From positions 248,001-312,000 of the forward strand of contig JAHLMK010000019.1 in assembly GCA_019915135.1 (NCBI GenBank): DNA of 64,000 nucleotides. Reading direction: 5' to 3'. Numbering within the stretch: position 1 is the stretch's first letter; every line of letters starts with the position of its first letter. A program made the translations under genes and the position numbers. Positions 32,087-44,206 of the stretch are shown here, piece after piece. Source of the stretch: Strobilurus pachycystidiatus. Lineage: Eukaryota > Basidiomycota > Agaricomycetes > Agaricales > Physalacriaceae. The notes beneath the pieces are model-generated. The model had not been told where the DNA came from and ran no database searches. It was given only the letters and a program-made list of their open reading frames with translations.

Positions 32087-33305
32087 CTAAACTTCATCTT
32101 CAGAGATATCATTGTCCATACGCTGCAGATCCCACTCAGGCGACGGAGCACGTGTAGTGACACCGTTAAGCACGTCTAGCTGTGCGCGATACTCTTTCAA
32201 TGTATAGGCACCAGCGGTAAACTCCTGCAAGAGTTGCTTACGCTCCGAAATAACCGTCTTACGTCTCTTGTCCATGTGCTTCTCTTTGCGCAATTCATGA
32301 ACATCATCGGCACGTTGATTGAAGCTCTGCATCATGTCTCTACCGTTGGAATTAGATACACAGAAACAGTAGAGAAGAAATCTGCTTACTTTTGCAGAGC
32401 GACAAGCTCGTCTTCAGCGCCACGCTTCGTCGGAACGACAGCTGGCTTGACGGTTCCTGTGAGAAAGGATGACGACTGTGGGCCACGGCGCTGTGTCGAT
32501 GGTGGAGGGGAAGCAGGTGGATCATTCTCCTTGGATGCCGAACGAGAGGGTGTCACGGGAGGAATCTGGGCTCCGGCTGTCGCAAATTGGAGACGAGGGT
32601 CAATTTGCGAGTCAGAAAGCTGCCGAGCTGGAGGCTGGGAGTATTGGGAAGGTGGAGTCGCAGATGGAGTGGCCTGAGAAGGAGTCTGTTGGGCTGTCGT
32701 TGCGGAAGAACCTTGGCGGTTGGCTTGGATGAGCACGGTTTGGGAACCACGCGGGCCTACACCTGTTGTTGCACAGATTGGGATGAGGTTGGGGCGTGTG
32801 CTCCACATCTTGTAGAGCTCCGGGAAGTAGATGAAGTCCTTCGTAATCTGATCCCAAACAGTCACAGCTCGTTGGTCCGTGTCATGATCAGGACCACCGG
32901 CTGCAATGAAGTACAGCTCTTCTACGCCCTCTCCTGTTTTCTTGAGCCGTCTGGCACTCTTCTTGAAGTGATCCTCGAGACTGCAAAGCTCTGTCAGTCG
33001 ATGTGCATGTAAGGCAAGCATGCATTACCTCGTAATCTTGTGCTTGATGCGTAGGGTGGTCTTCACGCCATCTTCAGAAAAGGCCACGGAATCGACGGCG
33101 GCGGCAATAGAGCGATGGACGCTGGCCTTGGTATCTCCACTCGTGTTCTGGGTCATGTGAATGAGAAGCTGCAGCCGGTGCAAAAAGCAGCACTTGCCTC
33201 ATCTGGTGAATCCTTCCCATAAAGAACGAGGAAGTGCTCCTTCTTTCTGATCTGCTCAATCAAAAGCCATGTTGCAGCTTCAGTCCATTGACTACCGGGA
33301 GGCAT
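32087..33305 (-). CDS. Harbinger Myb/SANT-like partner protein
   Basis: Exons 33305-33198, 33147-33029, 32980-32390 and 32339-32087 encode 356 residues. The N-terminus MPPGSQWTEAATWLLIEQI has the tryptophan spacing of a Myb/SANT/MADF-type DNA-binding domain. A Pro/Gln/Ser-rich linker and a basic, helical C-terminus (KEKHMDKRRKTVISERKQ) follow. The first intron begins GC (GAG then GCAAGT) and not GT, and is 50 bases long; without it a stop appears. The family's partner helps the transposase enter the nucleus and bind the TIRs. Confidence 0.82.
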
Positions 33306-33417
33306 TGAATAAAGAGCGAGAAAGTAATGAATGTCGTCGAAAGAAAAGATCCGGGGTCGTTACGCCGTGTTACTACTTGTGACTACCTAGTGACCGCTAC
33401 CCGGACCGGCAGCCGAG

Positions 33418-33459
33418 CGACCGAGCGACCAACCGACCGTCCCAACTCTGAGCTCCCCT
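33418..33459 (-). repeat. Right terminal inverted repeat of the Harbinger element
   Basis: Mirror of 30417-30458 with one mismatch, followed by ATT. Confidence 0.9.
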
Positions 33460-34109
33460 ATTATCCGGCGTATAGGGCTGTAGGGCACGCGCGAGTTCAA
33501 ACTTGTGGACAGTGTTACTGGCCTCCCGGGCGAATTTCTCCAGCTTCCGGCGGGGAATCTTCTTGCCAACGACAGCGCTAGCGAGATGATGCGGAGAGTT
33601 GAGCTGTGCCTCGAATTGAAATCCGCGGTGTAGGAGAGATGCGCGGGCTGCCACGGAAGTGCGCGACAGCTGCTCGAAATGAGCATTGAGATCAAATCCA
33701 AGCTTCCCGCGGAAACTCTTCAGATGATCCTCCCACTGGCTGGACCTCGACTGGAGGATTATTGGAACGGACGAGGGATTGGCTTCCGAAGACATATCTT
33801 GGTGTGTGTGATGGGGATCAGACCAAATCTCGCCCCATTAAATAGCCCGTCATCAACGTCACATGTCATCTCAGGGTTTACTCACGGCTGTGCATTGCCT
33901 CTGTGCGGCTATGTTCTTCGGGCTATGTCCTCTACCCGCCAGCGTCTTCCCCCTTCGCTTGTCCTGCCTCAAGAACTGTGGGCCGTGCTGACATAATCAC
34001 AATATTTTCAATATAAAGTCTCGGCGGCGGCGCGGAACATTCTACACCAGCACCTGAGAGAGTTCTCAGCAGCAACTTCCATTGAAGAACTAGACATTCT
34101 TGACAACAG

Positions 34110-35543
34110 ATGGCCGCTCTTCTAGCATCTCCTCCAAACGCTAATCATCACCAGGCCTTCGATCTCTTCCAAAAAAAATTGCCACGCGTTTACCCAATGG
34201 TCCAGGCCGGCACCGGGAACGCCACCACCACACATCCTAGTTCAGCTCAAGATCTCCATCGCTACGATACCATTATCGAAAGGGGTACCGTTATCGATGG
34301 AGGTCTGCAAACCACTGCTGGCAAATTGTTGTCTGACTCCGTACCAACGGAACTAGTGAGTTGCGAGGACCAAGTTATTGTGCTTCGAAACGAGGAATCT
34401 GTCGTGTGAGTCCTTCGAGTCCAGCTTTGTCCTTCACGAACTGACTAATGGCACAATATTGTGAATCCTAGCCAGCAAGAAGCTGCTCGAGTCGTGACGC
34501 CAGCGCTATGGGTGGCAAATATGGTTATCAAACGTCAAGACTCCGAGTCCGAGTCCGAGTTGTCGAGAACCCCGAAACTGTCGGATGAGAGTGAAGGAGG
34601 CGATACTCTATCAGAAGCGGACCGTACGATGATCGAAGAAGGATTCGAAGTAGGCGAGTACTGCTTCAAATGTCGCGCACAGGAAAACATCAACAGATCA
34701 ACGGGTACGTATACTACTGCAAACAATTTCTGGAAGCCTGATTCCGGTCTAGGTCCTCATAGCAAGTCTCGACCCGACTTCATTATTCTGCTAGCCCCAA
34801 AAAATTTCGTTGGTGAACTTGGGACAACTGCGCATGCCCGAAACCCGGCGGACTTCCAACAAAAGCTCATCGCCAAAGTCAAAAGTAGAGACTCGAATCC
34901 TAAAAAAGAATGGCCCATCCTTGTAGCATGCATCATCGAAGCAAAGGTCAAGGCATCTCTTGAACCGCAAAATAGAGACTCACACGTTACCATTCTGTAG
35001 GCTGCCGAAACCTTGAAACCTCAGGCGTGGGATAGCAACTACCGAGTGCCCCACTCGTCAACAGAGAGAGAGGTCGTTGCTCACATTGTCCCACAAGTAC
35101 GACTGTGAGCTGTGACTGCGAAAGTCCCGGGGAGCTGTACTCACGAGTTATTTAGGTACTCTCAGCACTTCCGGTGTCAATACGTGATCTTGACTGACTA
35201 CTTGCACCATATCCCGCTCAAGGTCGAGGAGCACGGGCTCCAATGGGCATGGTCCGTAAATCGCAAAGGAAATGAAGTCTGGTTTACCAAGAACAGCGGA
35301 AGAGTGCCACGTATCATCGTGGAAGAGCGCAAGATACCGCCACTCATGGCACTCTTCACGCTTCTCATGAAAGTCCTTTTTGACGTTGGCTTCAGGATGC
35401 CGGGTGGGGACAGTGCCACTGATACTTCCAGCGAGGGTTCTGAGTACAACGACCGAGTGCCGACCACGACACGCGCCACGAAACGAGCTCAGAACTCACC
35501 AGAAGACAGCTATGAGTCTCAGGAGCAGGAATGGGAAACCTAG
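34110..35543 (+). CDS. PD-(D/E)XK nuclease-like protein, five exons
   Basis: Exons 34110-34405, 34472-34704, 34753-34946, 35001-35104 and 35156-35543 encode 404 residues, all junctions in frame. The centre has RPDFIILL (D185) and, after WPILVAC, IIEAK (E239, K241), the order and strand pattern of a PD-(D/E)XK core, as in fungal PDDEXK-like families. A glutamate- and serine-rich stretch precedes it and an acidic tail ends the protein. Role unknown. The fourth exon's donor upstream (GTCAAG) is weak, so that junction is the least certain. Confidence 0.55.
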
Positions 35544-38465
35544 GGCGAAGGAATAATAGAGAAATGCAGACACAAATATATATGTATATATATATGGCAG
35601 CAATAAAATGGAATGACTTCACATAAACGCCAAAAGGACTCCGAGGGGAAACAAATGCCAACTTCAACATTGTTCGTAGATACCACACGTCGGGGATCAT
35701 TCCACACGCGGGACCATCTTGCAGAGGTCGCACTTGTGGTTCCTGCCTCTGCTCCCGTGAGATGTTCCCCTCTTCGACCGAACAAGCCCAAAAGAGGGAC
35801 GCCGTCGTCCTCTGTACATGGTCTCGGGTCCTCTGGTCCTGAGAATGCTAATGAAGAGGTCCGAATGAGCCGGCTCCTCCCCTTGTTCGGCAATCTGATT
35901 GTCGGACGAAGACAATGAGAGTAGGAGGAACGCGTTCAAGTGATGAAGCGCACAACGCACGAGTGTCCATCCGATGCTCAAAGTGAGACTACGGTGCGGT
36001 AGAGGACAACAAGGATCAGGAGTGAAGGAACGCCTATTTGGCCGCCTTTTGGTGAATCAACAATCCCCCCGATGCAGAAAGGGTGTGCCTATCGTACACG
36101 CTACCCAACGAGCCTTGTAAATGATGGCAGGAAAAGCCGGCGCGGCGGTCTAGGGTGATATATTGGGGAACGGGATGGAAGCCACGTCACATGCCCGGTG
36201 CCCGTCCAATGTGTATTTGAGAGTCGCAATGAGGGAAGGCCCGAGCGTTAGTAAGTGAGTGGTCGGGTGTGATCGGTCTTCCATCCCTCGTCCAGTGCTG
36301 GTGTTCTGCTTCCCCTGCATCCTCTGCGAACGAAGATGCTGTATTCCACATATAACGCCCTGCTCCCCCTCAGCGCGTCTCTGATGGTCGTGATGAAGGA
36401 GGTGCCGAGAACGAGGAGGAGCGTCGGGAGGTGTGTGGGCGAGTATGAGTAGTCTTCCCGCTCGTCGTCATACCGATTCAAAGCCTGGCCGACCTCCGCC
36501 AACCCACGACAAAGTGGCGCAAAGCTCAGTCGTATTGGTGTGATGCTCCGACACGGTGCATAGTGCGGGCAGTTGGACCGTTTGGAGGGAGTTGGGGCCG
36601 AGAGGTGCTGGTGTTGGATGCGGAAGAGGAGGGACGGCTTCGGAAGAAGGGAACGGCCGTGTGGATCCAAGTTGACGATGAGCTGATCAGCGTCGGCCGC
36701 GTCGACGTCGAAGAGCTGAGTGTAGAGGTGCTTTGAGGACAAGATAATTCGACATACTCCAACGGGAGCGTAAAGTGTCTAGACCACCCCATTCCACATC
36801 AGCTAACCTGCATATAACCAATGGAAAGGGCACGAACATGACATCTCTATGATCGACGGCAGGCATCGTGCTGGATTCGAGGCTCGTTGAGGTCCATCTC
36901 ATGATCCACTGCCGCTTTGTTGTTAATCTCTTTGTTTGAGAATTCATGCGCGGTTCAATCGAGGTTCATTGGTAGCAAGGCGTAAAGCTTGGGGAGGACT
37001 ATGACTGCGAGATAGGGCTGAATTAGCATACATGAAGCAGGGGGCGACGCAGATTGGTTGCATGGAGCTGAAGATATAGGGGCATGGCTACCGTGCGCCA
37101 GGCATCCCTAGCACGGAAAAGAAAAAGAACAGTACACGCACCAGCATCCCGAAGCTTGTCCTGTCTACGGCTGTGCGGCATCTTGCCTGCTTCTCCTCAA
37201 ACCAAAGAGTGCCGGTTCTTTCTGCAACACGCGTCTCCGATATGTTTATGCCTTTCGTTGTCTGCGTACTCCCGGTCCGTGCTGCGTCGCGGCTCTCTAC
37301 AGCATACACAGGATTCCGTCTCTTGCCGCCTTCGAGCCGACAAGTTTGATTGTGAAAGCGGGGTATCCGACTACCCGCGCCAGTAGCATAGAGGTGAGTG
37401 GGAAAATCCGAAAGTGTGAGAGGTAGCGGTTGGGGACGGGGCTTCGCCGCTTCGTCAACGGACCGACGGAGTACAACCAGTAAATACAATTGACCCAACG
37501 AGTTTCCGCCACATGACCCGAACGCGCGAGTTCGAACCCGGCCAAAGACCGGCAACATTTCTCCTATATATCCATCCCGCAACCAGCGGGCTATTCTTCG
37601 GCTACTATTTCATCTTGAATGAATGCTCTATCAAATTTTTCAGTGCCCCGGTGTGGTCAGACACGAATTAGAGTGTTTCTCGCGGACTTGTGCATGCAAG
37701 TCCAGCCAACTTCCTAATCGGGCCGACGTGACCGAACGCGTCTCTGTTGCACGCGTACCATCTGCCTCCTTGAAAAAGATAAAGATGGACAACCCGACAC
37801 AATGGCGCAGCTCCTGCCATTGCACAAAAAAAACAACCGAGTTCAAGGAGAAACTCGGGGCTAAGCAGACGAAGGTGTACGGCAAGACCTGCATCACTTG
37901 CTCGGAGAAAAAGCGGCGCAAGCCCAAACCGAAGCACATTCATTTCCCAGCGCGTGCTTGATGCCTGAGATGACATCGGAGAAGGTGGATACAGGCACTC
38001 TGCCATCCAAATCCGGCCACACTGGGGACGAACCTCGTAGATCTCAAACATGTACGGCACAGCTGATCCCTGAAGCTCGCGTAGCCGGTCATATGCAACG
38101 TATCCGTTGCTGGCAAGCGAGGCAGAAGAAGGGGCGAGAGCAAGCAATGAAGCATACAACGTACGAGTCACTCCGATGCTCACAGTATGACAAAGGTGCA
38201 GACGACAGTGGGGATCAAGAGTAGAGGAACATCTTTGGCGATCTAACCACTAGTACGGTTCGAGGAGGTCGGCGGGCCTAATTTGCTTCATCCTACCTTA
38301 CAGTCTCTGCCCTCTAATCCTGTATACGGACACCACCTTCCCGATTGGCAAAGTTCTTACATTCATATGATAGAGTGAAATACTTCCCAGACTACTATCG
38401 CGTAGAAGCGGGAACCACCGTGGTGACCACGGAGATCTTGGAAACCACCGTCAGTCACGATCGTG
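35544..38465. other. Region with degraded membrane-protein fragments, no complete gene supported
   Basis: Two minus-strand stretches (about 36045-35930 and 38240-38140) are related in sequence and encode similar hydrophobic segments (SIGWTLVRCALHH versus SIGVTRTLYASLL). They look like remains of duplicated multi-pass membrane genes. At 37623-37961 a plus-strand ORF has a cysteine-bearing basic end (SCHCTKK..KTCITCSEKKRRKPK), possibly a fragment of a small zinc-binding protein. Other frames are not convincing. Confidence 0.4.
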
Positions 38466-39311
38466 TCAAAAGCCTGAACTAAGGATACTTGCATTGAAGC
38501 TCTTCATCATTTTCTCGACGAATTTCTGGAGAAATACGCCCTCGTTGCCCTTGTTCTCGCCGCGTCGGCAAAGGTCCATGAACTCAGCCATCTGCACTGC
38601 GGCAGCCGACTGCATCCTCGTGTAGTCGCGGGCTTGCATGCGAAAGTGTGTGACACCGTTGCACTCCCATGCCTGCTGAGGCATCTGGCCACTGCTCGGC
38701 TGCATGGGCAAGCACAGAGCCCAGGCATGCGTAGCCCCCTCGGAGAGCTCCCAGGTTGGGTCAAACTTGACAGGATGATGACCATTCGATGGCTGAGTCA
38801 GGGGAGCACCGGTATCGATTTCGAATGACCATTGCTTGAGGATGTCCGGCAGCTCATTAGCGTGACGGAAAGTACCCATCGCAACGATCTGGCTCTGTCC
38901 CGCAGCATCTGGAAAGAGACGTGCACCCCATCCCACCACGGCCATACCGGGACGAGGAGGCTTCGACACTACACTGGCACGGATACTCCTCATCCTCTTT
39001 TCCATCTTCTTCAACAAACCAGTGTAGAAAGTGAACCTTCGATCACCGGGTCTGAACCTCTGTATGTTCTTCTCCGTGATCTTGGAACAGAACTGGTAGA
39101 GGGGGAGAATGAAGGACTCGGTGACTGCATAGACCCCCCCAAGGACAGGTGACCTTGGCAGCGCTACGGCAGATACAGAGTCAGCAGCAGTATCTTCTGA
39201 CTCTTCCAGTTCAGGTGATAATGGCAATGTAGTCGTGTCGTCAGATGGTGCGGAGGAGTTAGACTGTCGGCTGGTTTGACCACCAACCCGGCGATTGGAA
39301 CGTTCAGTCAT
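38466..39311 (-). CDS. Unknown protein, single long ORF
   Basis: 281 residues from ATG 39311 (MTERSNRRVGGQ). A Ser/Thr-rich, acidic N-terminus (about 60 residues) precedes a more regular part with VTESFILPLYQFCSKITEKN and repeated Trp/Met-rich segments (TPTWELSEG-like, MPQQAWECNGV). No signal peptide, membrane segment or catalytic motif is recognised. The end (NASILSSGF) follows a possible splice donor AATGCAA/GTATCC, so the true gene may continue in another exon to the left. Confidence 0.5.
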   Translation of the reverse strand: MTERSNRRVGGQTSRQSNSSAPSDDTTTLPLSPELEESEDTAADSVSAVALPRSPVLGGVYAVTESFILPLYQFCSKITEKNIQRFRPGDRRFTFYTGLLKKMEKRMRSIRASVVSKPPRPGMAVVGWGARLFPDAAGQSQIVAMGTFRHANELPDILKQWSFEIDTGAPLTQPSNGHHPVKFDPTWELSEGATHAWALCLPMQPSSGQMPQQAWECNGVTHFRMQARDYTRMQSAAAVQMAEFMDLCRRGENKGNEGVFLQKFVEKMMKSFNASILSSGF

Positions 39312-39751
39312 TGATCGAGTTTGTGAGAGAGAAGATACGGTATGCAGCACGTTCTGCGCGTGTAAGATATGTAATGTCCATCATACAGAGACCACTCAGG
39401 AACCAGGTGATAAGCGCCCTCGATTGAATTGTGAGCTGTTTGAGCGCTGAAGCCGAAGCTTGGCAGGCGGACCAAAGCCGTGAAGCCACAGACATAGCAG
39501 CATCCCAGTCAGGTACTAGCTTTCGACGTAGGCATGTTTCCGCGAAGAAGACAATGACTCGCATTCAAGGTTGAGCTCAGAGTCTTTAAAAAGCGCTTTG
39601 ATCGATGCTGGCTTGAACTTGATGGCCGTCACCCGAATGATGGCCGACTCATGCCGGGAAGTTCGGTATCAGACAATGGGTTGACCACATACCACACGCA
39701 TTTGGCGCCTGCCGTACACGAGCCACAGGCCCCATCCTTCTTGCTGTCTCC

Positions 39752-41399
39752 ATGCCTCTTCCTTTTGTCGGCGAGTACTTTGCTTTCAAGATCGACCCAT
39801 GCAAGAGTGTGGAATGGTTGGACGATCCGGAAGCAACGGCGGCGTGCGCACAGATGCAGACTAAGCGATACCTAGGTTGCGCTTTGAATGTATCGTGCTC
39901 CTTTTCCCTCCTTGAAGGCATGAGGCTTACACTCTTGTTCTGTAGTGGGTTGGCGGTATACCTGCCGTTGGATTGGATTACGGCATCGAAGTCGGTCTCG
40001 TCTCGTTTGGCATGGACGCAATGGTGGCGCCAGCAGAGCGATGCTTTATACCGGAGATGTCGTACCCCATCCTACCAAACAGGTCACCTCATCCTCTCGA
40101 GCGTGAGCCCATGGACTGTGATCCGCCCCTACCTTGGCCAGACTGCTTTCACCTCACCGTATTTCGCATGATCGTTCGCGTGGCATATGAAACTTTTGAC
40201 GACCGCGAACGAGGAAAGTACCAGCTTGTGCCGAGAGCCGAGACGCAGGAAATTGTGCAGACCGCGGATTACGATGAGCAATGGGCAATCGACATTCGTC
40301 GGGCCATGGAGAGAGCTGGGCTCGTCACTTCGATAGTTGATGAGGATGCCGCCGGTGGGGAAGACGCTGATTCGGCTGAGATCCCAAACGAGGCCCAGTA
40401 CATTCAAGAGTCCCCTCTCGTCGATTGTTCGTTTGACCTCGAGTCCTTCTCGCCGCAGGACTTTTCCAGTCCTTGGGATTTCGAAGATGAGGTATGCGCA
40501 ATTGAAAAGTAAGCCTTCGAATTACTTTTTGATCTCCTCAAGCCTCTGATGACTTCATAGAATCGTAAACGCATCTAAGAGAAAGGTCCGGCAGAAAATC
40601 AAGGCGAGTAGACAGATCGACGACGAGCATTATTCCAAACTTCCTTCTACCGCTGGAAGCGCACCATCTCCAGCTGGCGACACCTGTACCATCGACAGGA
40701 TCACCTCACCCTTATCCTCTCCGCAAGGTACGGACACCTCACCGTCCCTCTCGATCGACGTCGCCTCTGCCGCCGCACCCCTGGACATTACCATACCACC
40801 ACCCGTCACCATGTGGCCACCGTCTGAGCGGTCACAGACTTTAGTGTCAATTCTCAATCTTGAGTCCCAGAAGGCTTCCGTCGGCGGCTTCAAGGGTGTC
40901 TCTCGAGAGGAGCTGCGAGCAATACAGGCTAACGTGGAACAGAACATGGCCTCGATTGAAGAGACCGTCAACGAATACATACAACAGCAAGCAGTAGAGG
41001 AGTTGCAGTACAAGGACCACCCAACGGCGAAAATTGTTAAGCGCGGAATGGATGATCTCCTCACTGGACCGGACATGCGCGAAGAGGAGGTTCGAGCGCT
41101 TACAGTGGCACTTGCTGCTGACGGTGAGATATTGGAATGATCCGATGCTTAGCGAGTTACTGACTGACCGTTCCAGAGCAAAGTCGTAGCTCGTTTGTGG
41201 GTCGCATACGCACGGCATTGAGGCGACTAAGGTCATTTGTCATGTTGTCGCTTGGTAGGAGCGCCGAGCAGCCGACTCAAATAGCTGGGGACAGAGTGAG
41301 ACGCAGCGATTGTTACATCTATACGCGCTTATCGAAACACCCCTCCCATAGGTCTCAGAGCGAAGTCCTTCGCCCCCCGGCAGCTTCGTGCTGGCGTGA
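39752..41399 (+). CDS. Paralogue 1 of a 476-residue fungal protein, five exons
   Basis: Exons 39752-39889, 39946-40508, 40561-41123, 41177-41295 and 41352-41399. Every intron position and phase is the same as in paralogue 2, which strongly supports the model. The N-terminal third is conserved (GEYFALKIDP, DDPEATAACAQMQTKRYLGC, MSYPILPN, FHLTVFRMIVRV). A basic stretch (NASKRKVRQKIKASR) follows, then a helical segment with likely coiled-coil character (EQNMASIEETVNEYIQQQ), and the end is RSPSPPGSF. I do not recognise the family; no transmembrane segment is seen. Confidence 0.8.
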
Positions 41400-41770
41400 T
41401 ACATGTTAGGCTGTATAGTGTCTTTCGCTCTCCGCCGTAGTCCCATGACCTTGAATTAATGGTAATATTGAGTCCGATATTTGACTGTTTACTATCGCGG
41501 TCTGAACGCTCCCTCGACAACTCCTAACTGTACAACCCATGACTCAGTGGAGCACCGAGAAGTGTTCCTTTATGTGAAGTGGTTGACCTCAACGAGAGTC
41601 AGTGATCATATACTGTGATTTCAGTCGTTGAGTACAGCCGGAAGGTCGAAAAACGGTTCAACCGAAACGTTAAGAACGTTCAAATTATATCTAGAATGGG
41701 AGATACCACGAAAGTCCAGAAACTATAACATATACTAAACTAGCCACTGTCCAATTTTACTTAGTGCTCC
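41400..41770. other. Intergenic spacer between paralogue 1 and the RTA1-like gene
   Basis: 371 bases between convergent genes. It has A/T-rich stretches suitable for 3' ends and nothing else I can support. Confidence 0.5.
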
Positions 41771-43220
41771 TTAGGAATCGGTTCCATCCCTCGTCCGCAA
41801 CTCTTGCACAATTGCTGTCCCTCCCTCTTTATTCCCAGCGTTGGACTTTTCAAGGTCGTCACTGGACGAGGTCGCAATCACCCTCAGCATGGGACCAAGG
41901 AGGCGACCAGGATGTGCGACATTTATGGTGATGAATGCCAGAACAACCATGGTGCCATCAAATACGTCTGTGCGCATACCATGTTAGACTTGATGAAGAA
42001 GGGGGAAGAGTAGTACTTACTGAACCAGACCTGAGTGTTGATGATTACGCCGGTCCATCCATCTGCAAGCTCGATGATACGGTAAACGCCACTGGGACGA
42101 CGTCAATGCGCCCGTCGTTCGGTCGGGAAAGAGCCAAAAGCGTACCGGATGTATAATAGCACGCTATCGACCGCCAAGGCATAAACCATAAAGCGCATAG
42201 CACCTGTGTAGTCGCCCTTCCTCGCGTTACTCAATGTAACCTGACTTGACTCTTTGCTGCGGGAAGAGACAGGGACGTCCTTGAAGTAGCGCCACATGAA
42301 CTCGGTAGAAAAGGCGATGAAAGCAGTCATGACCACTGTGACATTTGGATCATAATGTAAGGAAGTGCAGCAATGAGACAAGTCCGTACCAACTTGGAAC
42401 ACGATACCGCCAAGCATAATGTTTCCGCCTGTCTTGATCACAGAGTTATCATCGCTTCCAGAGGCGATGGCGCCTCCCGCGGCTTGTATCACTAGAGATG
42501 TAATATCCTAATGAGCGTGAGCTTGTGGAAGACATCGGACGGGAGCCTCGTACGCAGCAAACAAACACCCATGAATCTACAGCGCAGATGCAATGTCAGT
42601 ATACACAAAATTGCAGGACGCAGTCAGTACATACAGTGTCTCGGCGTCAATCGACTATAGGCTGGTCCCAGAATTCTGACGATTTCGCCGAAAATGATGA
42701 AGTTGCCTGCCAGAAAAGGTGTGGGGCCAATGATGGTCGCTACAATCCTGATGAAAGAGTAAGGATAGTGCGGTAGGTCTGATGTACGCCAAGCTTACTG
42801 CAACATGTAAGGCGATCTCAAGGTCGGATCCCAGGAAGATCGGAGACGCCCGGCCCAGCCCGCGATTTCGAGCGCACCAGCAAGCAGAATCGTTGGGATG
42901 GGCCACCACAGGCGATACCGGATGGCTTGAAAAGTGTGGGTAACTACGATTGAGGTTCAGTGATGGTTATACGATCTGAGCAGAGGACACCGTGGAGAGC
43001 GGGCAGATCGCGGGTGCATGTTGCCTGTGAAACGTACATGTAGATAAGGCAAACAACACGACAAATATGATGGTGACATATTGCGTGGGCGTGTAGTTGT
43101 ATTGTGACTCGTCCTCGTCGCTCGAGTCATCACGAGAAAGTAGGACCCCATCTAAAAGATTCAACGATGAGCTTCAAATTGACGGGGGTACGGACGCGTA
43201 CAAATGATGTTCAAGTTCAT
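41771..43220 (-). CDS. RTA1-like lipid-translocating exporter family membrane protein, nine exons
   Basis: Exons 43220-43202, 43151-43038, 42943-42799, 42747-42635, 42576-42554, 42507-42390, 42335-42146, 42091-42021 and 41967-41771 give 329 residues with every junction in frame. Family marks in order: YTPTQYVTIIFVVLFALST, QAIRYRLWWPIPTILLAGAL, IIGPTPFLAGNFIIFGEIV, QAAGGAIASG, GGNIMLGGIVFQ, YIRGVYRIIELADGW and VFDGTMVVLAF..VAHPGR. About seven membrane spans are expected, at the plasma membrane. Known relatives (Rta1, Rsb1) are linked to lipid movement and resistance to toxic lipids. A TATA-like TATATATTA precedes the start. Confidence 0.88.
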
Positions 43221-44206
43221 ATTGAGCGGAAGAGGTTGTCGTGCAGCAGGGAGAAGTGAAAAGAAAGAAAGACAACCTGTTTTTGTAACTAGACACCCTG
43301 CTCTAATATATACGTGCCAACCCCGACTGGATGGATATCAGAGACCAATTGAAAAGTGGACAACGGTGGCCGGTCTCCATCATCATCAGGATCGCCTTTG
43401 GGTCATCCCGTTCTGTCATGCACCGATATTGGCAAAATTGCCGACAGCCTGAACTGTCGTGGAAAGGGCTGTGTCTACTGCGCCGCGACCAAGGAGCCGC
43501 ACACTGCCATTTGTGAAACTCGGATGCTGCCGAGTAGAAGAGACTCTTGCTTGGATGCGAGAGATGCTTTCCTAGACTGAGATAAGCGTATATGTCCTAG
43601 ACGGCGCACAGAGACGGAGACTCCCGTGGGCCGTGGTCGTTTCACACCTATTACGTCGCGATTCTGTATCGTGGTGGCGGTAGGGTGGCGGCCACGTTGC
43701 CTTCGTGTTCATGGTGTGTCAGCGACCGTCCCAACCGTCCTTCCGTCGGAAGACCCGCCGGAGGTGCCTCCGGCGAATGGCTGCCAGTACGTGTAACCAC
43801 CAGTTCTTCTCGTTCCACCGAGTGAAAAATCTTCACCTGAATGAGATGTATGTTAATGAATTCACCTCGTGTGAAAATGACACCCGAAAGACGATTGATG
43901 CGGTACCTGAAATGCCGACCGCCCGAGGTCGTTTCGATATCGATGGAACTGCGTATGAATGCTGAATCATAGCGCAGTGCACCGTGGCACCATCTGTGCG
44001 GAGCGTGTGAGGATGCATGAAAGCTATACTGATAGCACTTAAGTAGACACCTCCGATGGCTGCCATCAGCGTGATGGCCGAGACATGCCGAGAGGTTGGG
44101 GACCAAACAATGCCCTAACCTAGGCTGACTACGTACTTGAAGACGCCACAGGCGCCTACCATAGGCTCAATAGCCACAGACTACAGCTACCCCTTGCGCC
44201 AATCGC
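43221..44206. other. Intergenic region between divergent genes
   Basis: It carries the promoters of the RTA1-like gene and of paralogue 2. The last 150 bases resemble the region before paralogue 1 (shared GATGGCCGA, CACAGGC). No gene is supported inside. Confidence 0.5.

Larger units (their letters stand above)
30417..33459 (+). mobile_element. PIF/Harbinger DNA transposon, structurally complete
   Basis: 3043 bp with 42-bp terminal inverted repeats (30417-30458 and 33418-33459, one mismatch) starting AGGGGAGCTC, and the 3-bp duplication ATT (30414-30416 and 33460-33462). It holds the two genes typical of the superfamily in convergent orientation: a DDE transposase and a Myb/SANT-like protein. 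Both read cleanly through plausible introns, so it may be autonomous. Confidence 0.92.
29638..33795 (-). pseudogene. Kinase-like gene split by a Harbinger transposon
   Basis: Coding parts are 33795-33460, 30413-30135, 30081-29947 and 29877-29638 (about 329 residues after removing the insert). With one ATT copy the frame is continuous (..ALQPYTPDN then LCDPTQ..). Kinase-fold signs are VILKVL (lysine strand), FVLILEYIPGPTL (hinge), and a catalytic-loop-like CHGGVSLDKMIVF followed by LIVLINF. The expected HGD and IDF aspartates are G and N here, so it was probably a pseudokinase or already inactive. Introns of 53 and 69 bases fit GT..AG. It ends ATNKQMLE. Confidence 0.7.

Noticed and set aside
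36248..36947. Minus-strand ORFs of 86-164 codons and a plus-strand frame ending EELSVEVL
   Set aside because: Neither strand gives a consistent splice model or a motif; I could not choose between them.
37500..37545. Possible tRNA B box (AGTTCGAACCC)
   Set aside because: No A box or foldable arms lie at a usable distance.
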